This document shows positions 34,316 to 38,090 of a DNA stretch of 38,090 bases, in pieces. Source of the DNA: Verrucomicrobiaceae bacterium (GTDB taxonomy: Bacteria > Verrucomicrobiota > Verrucomicrobiae > Verrucomicrobiales > Akkermansiaceae); contig RPOS01000025.1 in NCBI GenBank assembly GCA_003820635.1, positions 1 to 38,090 on the forward strand, read 5' to 3'. A program made the position numbers and the translations under genes. How positions within the stretch are numbered: the first letter of the stretch is position 1; every line of letters starts with the position of its first letter. The notes under the pieces are model-generated. The model searched no databases. It saw only the letters and a program-made list of their open reading frames with translations, and was not told where the DNA came from.

Positions 34316-35557
34316 TTAGAGCGCCGCGGGATCCTGCAGGATTTCCGAAACCCGCTTGAGCAGCACGCCGGCGCCGCCGCCATCGACGACGCGGTGGTCG
34401 AAGGTGAGGAAAATCTCCGCCACGGTGGCGGGCAGGAAGACCTCCGCCTCGGTGCTCCACACCGGCTTTTTCACGCCCGCGCCGATGCCCAGGATGAGTG
34501 TTTCATTCGGCAGCGGAATGGGTGTGCCGAGCGTGAGGCCGAAGGTGCCAAAGTTGGTGACCGTGGCAATCCCGCCGCGGCAATCGTCCTCGGTGAGGCG
34601 GCGGCGGCGCGCGCGGTCCACCAGATCATCGTATTCGGCGATGAGTTCGCGCAGCGGTTTCTGGTCCACCTTGCGCACCACAGGCACCACCACGCCGTCC
34701 TCGACCTGCACGGCCACGCCGATATCGAAGGCGCGCGGGTGCACCACCTTGTCGCCGATGAGGTAGCCGGCGGTGGTCGGATTTTCTGTTAGGGCGAGCG
34801 CGAAGGCGCGCAGCATGTAGAGGGTGAGGCCGGGCTTCGGTTCGTGCGTGCGGCGGTGTTCGAGCACCCGGTCTAACAAAACAGGCAGCCCCACGGTGGC
34901 CAGCGGGCGCGTCCAACTGCGGCGCATGGCGTCGGCCACGGCGAGGCGCATCGGCGAGGCCTGAGTGCTCGGCCAGGCATCCAGATAATCCAGGAAACGT
35001 TCAAGGTCCTCCACCGTCACGCGGCCTCCCGCGCCGGTGCCGGCGACAGCGGAGATGTCCGCCTCGCGCAGCCCGAGATCGTCCATGCGGGCGCGCATCC
35101 GCGGCGAAATGTAGTGGGCACCCATCGTCCCGGCGGGAACCGGCAGGCCTTTCACGCTCGGCACCACGGCGGGTGCCTCCTCGTAGGCATCGCCATCGTC
35201 GAGGGCGAAATGCAGGTTCGCCTCGGCGCGGGCGGGACTGGTGGATGCATCGGCTCCGGCGCGTTTCGCCTCCAGCGATTCCAAGGTATCCACGCCGGTG
35301 CGGGCGACCTCCTCCTCGGTCACGTCCAGCAGGCCTAACAGACTTCCCACGGAGTAGGAAACCCCCTCCTGCACCTTGATTTCCGAGACGATGCCATTGC
35401 AAAGCGTGGTCACGCCCATCACCGCCTTGTTGGTCTCCACCTCGATGATTTCCTGGTCGGTGCGGACCGCGTCGCCCACCGCGACGCCGAGGCGGATGAC
35501 GGTGGCCTCGGCGATCGATTCACCGAGCTGGGGCATGAGGATGGGGACGGTGGGCAT
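34316..35557 (-). CDS. 2-oxoacid dehydrogenase E2 component (dihydrolipoyl acyltransferase)
   Basis: This 413-residue E2 has one lipoyl domain (residues 1-80, MPTVPILMPQLGESIAEATV, lipoyl Lys in EVETNKAVMGV). An Ala/Pro-containing linker leads to an E1/E3-binding domain (SPRMRARMDDLGLREADISA, GTGAGGRVTVEDLERFL). The catalytic acyltransferase domain ends with the active-site FDHRVVDGGGAGVLLKR. The start is the ATG at 35557; the open frame upstream runs through the octamer repeat and antisense E1beta sequence. The acyl group (acetyl from pyruvate or acetoin, or branched-chain) is not decided. No E3 gene is in the window. Three CTAACA words fall in this gene. Confidence 0.93.
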   Translation of the reverse strand: MPTVPILMPQLGESIAEATVIRLGVAVGDAVRTDQEIIEVETNKAVMGVTTLCNGIVSEIKVQEGVSYSVGSLLGLLDVTEEEVARTGVDTLESLEAKRAGADASTSPARAEANLHFALDDGDAYEEAPAVVPSVKGLPVPAGTMGAHYISPRMRARMDDLGLREADISAVAGTGAGGRVTVEDLERFLDYLDAWPSTQASPMRLAVADAMRRSWTRPLATVGLPVLLDRVLEHRRTHEPKPGLTLYMLRAFALALTENPTTAGYLIGDKVVHPRAFDIGVAVQVEDGVVVPVVRKVDQKPLRELIAEYDDLVDRARRRRLTEDDCRGGIATVTNFGTFGLTLGTPIPLPNETLILGIGAGVKKPVWSTEAEVFLPATVAEIFLTFDHRVVDGGGAGVLLKRVSEILQDPAAL

Positions 35558-36446
35558 TTGGGTAAAAGCTGAAATGCTGAAATGCTGAAATGCTGAAATG
35601 CTGAAAAAATGAAATGCTGAAATCAGAAGGTGAGCAGCTTGCGGAGGGCTTGGCAGATGGACTCGGGCGTGGGGCGGTGGGCGGCCCACAGTTTCGGATG
35701 ATAGGGCACCGGCGTGTCGCGAGCGTTGAGCCGCTGCGGCGGCGCGTCTAACAGATGAAAACCCTCCTCGGTGACGCGGGAAACGACTTCCGCGGTGACG
35801 CCGCCCCATGGAAACGCCTCACCCACGGCGAGCAGACGGCCGGTGCGCGCGACGGAGGCGAGCACGGTGTCGATATCGAGCGGCTTGACCGAACGCAGGT
35901 CCACCACTTCGATTTCCCAACCGTCCTGCTGGAGGCGGTCGGCGGCGCGCACGGCCTCGTGGACCATCGCCGAGTAGGCGACGACGGTGGCGTGCTTGCC
36001 GGGGCGCACGATGCGGGCCTGGCCGATGGGCAGGTGGTCGCCATTGATGGACTTGGCCTTGAGCCAGCGGTAGAGGAACTTGTGCTCGCAGAAAATGACC
36101 GGGTCATCGAGCGTCACGGCATCGATGAGCATGTGATAGGCGTCACTGACGGACGCGGGTGTTAGAACGACGATGCCCGGATACTGGGCGTAGATGCCCT
36201 CCATGCTCTGGCTGTGAAAGGGGCCGGAGCCCGGAGTGCCGCCGGAGGGCAGGCGCACGGTGATGGGAATCGGCACACCGGTCCGATAGAAGTGCGTGGC
36301 CGCCTGATTGACGATCTGGTTGAAGGCGACCGACGAGAAATCCGCGAACTGCATTTCCACGATCGGACGCATGCCCTCGATAGCGGCGCCCACGGCGAGT
36401 CCGATCATCGCGTCCTCGGAGATCGGACAGTCGAAAACCCTGTTAG
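34787..36446. repeat. Dense cluster of the dispersed word CTAACA/TGTTAG
   Basis: Six copies lie within 1.66 kb inside the E2 and E1beta genes. They are TGTTAG at 34787, 36160 and 36441, and CTAACA at 34873, 35335 and 35748. They sit in different codon frames (CTA ACA, CTG TTA G, CT AAC A), so the shared feature is the DNA word and not an amino-acid motif. This is the densest part of a window-wide pattern. Confidence 0.5.
35568..35623. repeat. Octamer tandem repeat filling the E1beta-E2 gap
   Basis: Seven 8-bp units are in exact register. Four perfect GCTGAAAT units start at 35568, 35576, 35584 and 35592. They are followed by GCTGAAAA, AATGAAAT and a final GCTGAAAT that reaches the first base of the E1beta stop codon. 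The other end is 10 bp from the E2 ATG. A change in copy number would alter only the leader, because the array is outside both reading frames. Confidence 0.8.
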
Positions 36447-36588
36447 GAAACATTTCCGCAAGACCCTTGGTGGCCTTGAAAGCACCGCCGAAGGTGGCGA
36501 TGTCCTGGCCGTAGAGGAACACGCGCGGATCCTCCCGCAGCAGGGTTTCCAGCGCCTCGCGAATGGCATCGATGTAGGTCACGCTCAC
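35623..36588 (-). CDS. 2-oxoacid dehydrogenase E1 component, beta subunit
   Basis: This 321-residue transketolase-like subunit pairs with E1alpha to bind thiamine diphosphate and decarboxylate a 2-oxoacid. Family motifs are SVTYIDAIREALETLLREDP, FLYGQDIATFGGAFKATKGL, DCPISEDAMIGLAVGAAIEG (with the Glu that contacts ThDP), HSQSMEGIYAQYPGIVVLTP and VVDLRSVKPLDIDTVLAS. It begins with GTG at 36588, whose bases overlap the TGA of E1alpha (GTGA), which implies translational coupling. E2 follows after the 65-bp gap holding the octamer repeat. Confidence 0.95.
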   Translation of the reverse strand: MSVTYIDAIREALETLLREDPRVFLYGQDIATFGGAFKATKGLAEMFPNRVFDCPISEDAMIGLAVGAAIEGMRPIVEMQFADFSSVAFNQIVNQAATHFYRTGVPIPITVRLPSGGTPGSGPFHSQSMEGIYAQYPGIVVLTPASVSDAYHMLIDAVTLDDPVIFCEHKFLYRWLKAKSINGDHLPIGQARIVRPGKHATVVAYSAMVHEAVRAADRLQQDGWEIEVVDLRSVKPLDIDTVLASVARTGRLLAVGEAFPWGGVTAEVVSRVTEEGFHLLDAPPQRLNARDTPVPYHPKLWAAHRPTPESICQALRKLLTF

Positions 36589-37601
36589 GGAAAAACAGCT
36601 TGAGTGGGTGTAGGGGTGGCGAGCGGAAAGCGCGTGGCCAGCGCGGTCCAGTTTTCATGGTAGGGATCGGGCGCGGCTTCTTGCTGGGCCTGGGCCACGG
36701 CGCGCTGCACTTCATCGGCGAACTGCTCCTGCCAGGTGAGGATTTCCTCCACGGTGGCGATGCCGTTTTCTACGAGCTGGCGCATGGCTACCTCGATGCA
36801 ATCCCGGCCGTAGTGGCCTTGTTTCACCTCACCGGGCACGTAAAACGCATCGTCATGCTCACCGTGGCCGGAGAGCCGCAGCAAGCGTGCCACAACCATC
36901 TGAGGTCCCTGCCCTGCCCGGGCGCGGCGGACCGCCTCGGTGATCACGGAGGCGCAGGCCAACAGGTCCGTGCCATCCACGGCCATGCCGCCGATGCCAT
37001 AGCCGCGCGCCTTTTCCACCAAGTCCGCACAGGCAAACTGCCGGTCGTTCGGCGTGGAGTAGGCGAACTGGTTGTTGCCGATGACCACCACCAAGGGCAG
37101 TTTTTCCACCGCCGCGAGGTTGAGCCCTTCGTGAAACGCGCCGGTCGAGGAAGCGCCGTCGCCGATGCAGGTGGCCCCCACCCTTCCCTCGAGCGTGCCC
37201 TGCAGGCGCTTTGCAAAGAGCATGCCCGCCACCACCGAAACCTGGGAGCCGAGGTGGGAAATCATCGCCGGCATCCCCTCTTTCGGGCGGCCGCGGTGGA
37301 TGTTGCCGTCCCGCCCGCGCATCGGCCCCTGGACGGAGCCGAGGTAGGTGCGGGTGCAGTCGAGCAAAGGCTCGCCGAAAGCCGTGCGGCCGGCCTGGTC
37401 CCGGATCAGCGGTGCGAAGAAATCCGTGCCCTGGATGAGCGCGGTGCCGAGCGTGGCGCTCACCGCCTCCTGGCCGCGCCCGAGATAGACGCCGCCGACG
37501 ATTTTGCCCGCTTTGTAGAGGCTGGAGAGCTTGTTTTCCAGAATCCGGGCGCGCAGCATGGAACAGAATACCGACCGCAGAAAATCGCGGTTCGTCGCCA
37601 T
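36585..37601 (-). CDS. 2-oxoacid dehydrogenase E1 component, alpha subunit
   Basis: This 338-residue E1alpha carries the thiamine-diphosphate motif from GDGASSTGAFHEGLNLAAVE to VIGNNQFAYSTP and the earlier KAGKIVGGVYLGRGQEAVSA. H-containing phosphorylation-loop sequence (RLSGHGEHDDAFY) follows. The start is uncertain. ATG 37601 (MATNRDFLRS) has a good -10-like TATACT only about 12 bp upstream (complement of 37614-37619), which would make the message almost leaderless. ATG 37691 gives 368 residues and includes PRLDLYTTPDG, which may be genuine coding sequence. It heads an E1alpha-E1beta-E2 operon. Pyruvate, acetoin and branched-chain 2-oxoacids are all possible substrates. Confidence 0.9.
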   Translation of the reverse strand: MATNRDFLRSVFCSMLRARILENKLSSLYKAGKIVGGVYLGRGQEAVSATLGTALIQGTDFFAPLIRDQAGRTAFGEPLLDCTRTYLGSVQGPMRGRDGNIHRGRPKEGMPAMISHLGSQVSVVAGMLFAKRLQGTLEGRVGATCIGDGASSTGAFHEGLNLAAVEKLPLVVVIGNNQFAYSTPNDRQFACADLVEKARGYGIGGMAVDGTDLLACASVITEAVRRARAGQGPQMVVARLLRLSGHGEHDDAFYVPGEVKQGHYGRDCIEVAMRQLVENGIATVEEILTWQEQFADEVQRAVAQAQQEAAPDPYHENWTALATRFPLATPTPTQAVFP

Positions 37602-37761
37602 TCCATCCGGGGTAGTATACAGGTCCAAGCGGGGCACGGAGAAGGATTTAAGAGACTGCCGCGGCAACCTGCAACCGCTTTCCCGATTCATTACTCCCGC
37701 GGCTGAAGAATCTCAGCCAGCCAGACTGGTCCGCGGAAAAAGCAAAAAATCAGGTGTGGTT

Positions 37762-38090
37762 TCATGACGGGTGGGAGTCGGCCACAGAAAGCGCGTGCTC
37801 GTGGATGAAATGCGGTGGCTCGTGGTGAACCTGCCGCCTTTCCTCGATGACCTCGCCGTCGTCCATGCGGGCGATGCGGTCCGCGTAGGAGAAAATGCGG
37901 TTGTCGTGGGTGACGATGATGACGGCTCGCTCCGGCGAGCGGGCGACGTTGCGGAAAAGCTCGAGCACGATCTCGCCGTTCTGGGCATCGAGCGCGGCGG
38001 TGGGTTCATCACAGATGACGAGCGGCGGCTCGTGGACCAGCGCGCGGGCAATGGCGACGCGCTGCTGCTGGCCGCCGGAGAGTTTGTTAG
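37762..38090 (-). CDS. ABC transporter ATP-binding protein, C-terminal part (MacB/DevA/LolD type; 5' end outside window)
   Basis: The visible 109 residues begin in front of the signature LSGGQQQRVAIARALVHEPP and continue with Walker B VICDEPTAALDAQNGE, the H-loop VIIVTHDNRIFSYADRI and a C-terminal tail ending HALSVADSHPS. The sequence resembles ATPases that partner MacB/FtsX-like permeases (LolD, DevA), used for export of lipoproteins, glycolipids or drugs. The gene runs off the window end, where a CTAACA word (TGTTAG at 38085-38090) forms the last six bases. The permease is not visible. Confidence 0.88.
   Translation of the reverse strand, partial: NKLSGGQQQRVAIARALVHEPPLVICDEPTAALDAQNGEIVLELFRNVARSPERAVIIVTHDNRIFSYADRIARMDDGEVIEERRQVHHEPPHFIHEHALSVADSHPS

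Noticed and set aside
37701..37718. Hairpin GGCTGA/TCAGCC as terminator of the ABC ATPase gene
   Set aside because: On the transcribed strand the T-rich stretch lies before the stem, not after it, so it does not have terminator form.
2154..38090. Reading the CTAACA word as a KOPS-like chromosome-polarity sequence
   Set aside because: The two orientations are balanced (11 and 10) in a single window, whereas a polarity word should be strongly skewed on one chromosome arm.
1..38090. tRNA, rRNA, CRISPR arrays, prophage or intact insertion sequences
   Set aside because: I looked for these and saw no cloverleaf, regularly spaced repeat-spacer array, transposase or phage gene.

Overview
The window looks like a chromosomal segment of a high-GC (roughly 60-65 % by eye) Gram-negative bacterium, most plausibly Verrucomicrobiota. 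No rRNA or other marker gene is present, so this is an inference. It rests on the combination of a sodium-pumping succinate-to-propionate gene set, a FucP-type sugar permease, large cytosolic glycan enzymes, start codons without Shine-Dalgarno sequences, and REP-like hairpins.

Layout. 1-3.45 kb: the C-terminal half of an RND efflux permease, then a YddA/SbmA-type ABC transporter (both +). 3.5-10.4 kb: a six-hairpin glycosidase with an F5/8 (discoidin) domain (+), a remnant of a restriction/methylase gene (+), and a convergent GH94 phosphorylase (-). 10.4-14.4 kb: on the minus strand, a lipoprotein with a duplicated domain, ackA and pta, in line with the GH94 gene. 14.4-14.7 kb: non-coding, with decayed sequence. 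14.7-24.65 kb: an uninterrupted minus-strand block reading mce-mmdA-mmdD-mmdC-mmdB-CoA transferase-mutA-mutB. 24.8-29.1 kb: a BrkB/YihY membrane protein, a sodium/solute symporter and an MFS sugar permease (all -). 29.2-31.4 kb: a PhoU-like DUF47 protein and a PiT phosphate transporter (+). 31.3-34.3 kb: TerC and DedA (-), and a second TerC (+). 34.3-37.7 kb: E1alpha, E1beta and E2 of a 2-oxoacid dehydrogenase (-). 37.8 kb to the end: the C-terminus of an ABC ATPase (-).

How it works together. The 14.7-24.65 kb block encodes the last part of the succinate-propionate route. The CoA transferase activates succinate with propionyl-CoA, MutAB makes (R)-methylmalonyl-CoA, the epimerase converts it to the S form, and the biotin-dependent decarboxylase releases CO2 while exporting Na+. 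AckA-Pta gives acetate and ATP from acetyl-CoA. The sodium gradient could drive the SSS symporter. Glycan phosphorolysis and sugar permeases fit a carbohydrate fermenter.

The most unusual signals are at DNA level. The word CTAACA/TGTTAG, usually as YCTAACAR, recurs 21 times on both strands and in every codon frame, and many rare TTA, CTA and AGA codons sit inside it. Three intergenic gaps consist wholly or partly of short tandem repeats running from one gene's stop codon to the next gene's ATG. A small family of REP-like hairpins sits against stop codons and beside gene remnants. Almost no gene has a recognisable Shine-Dalgarno sequence. All counts were made by eye.
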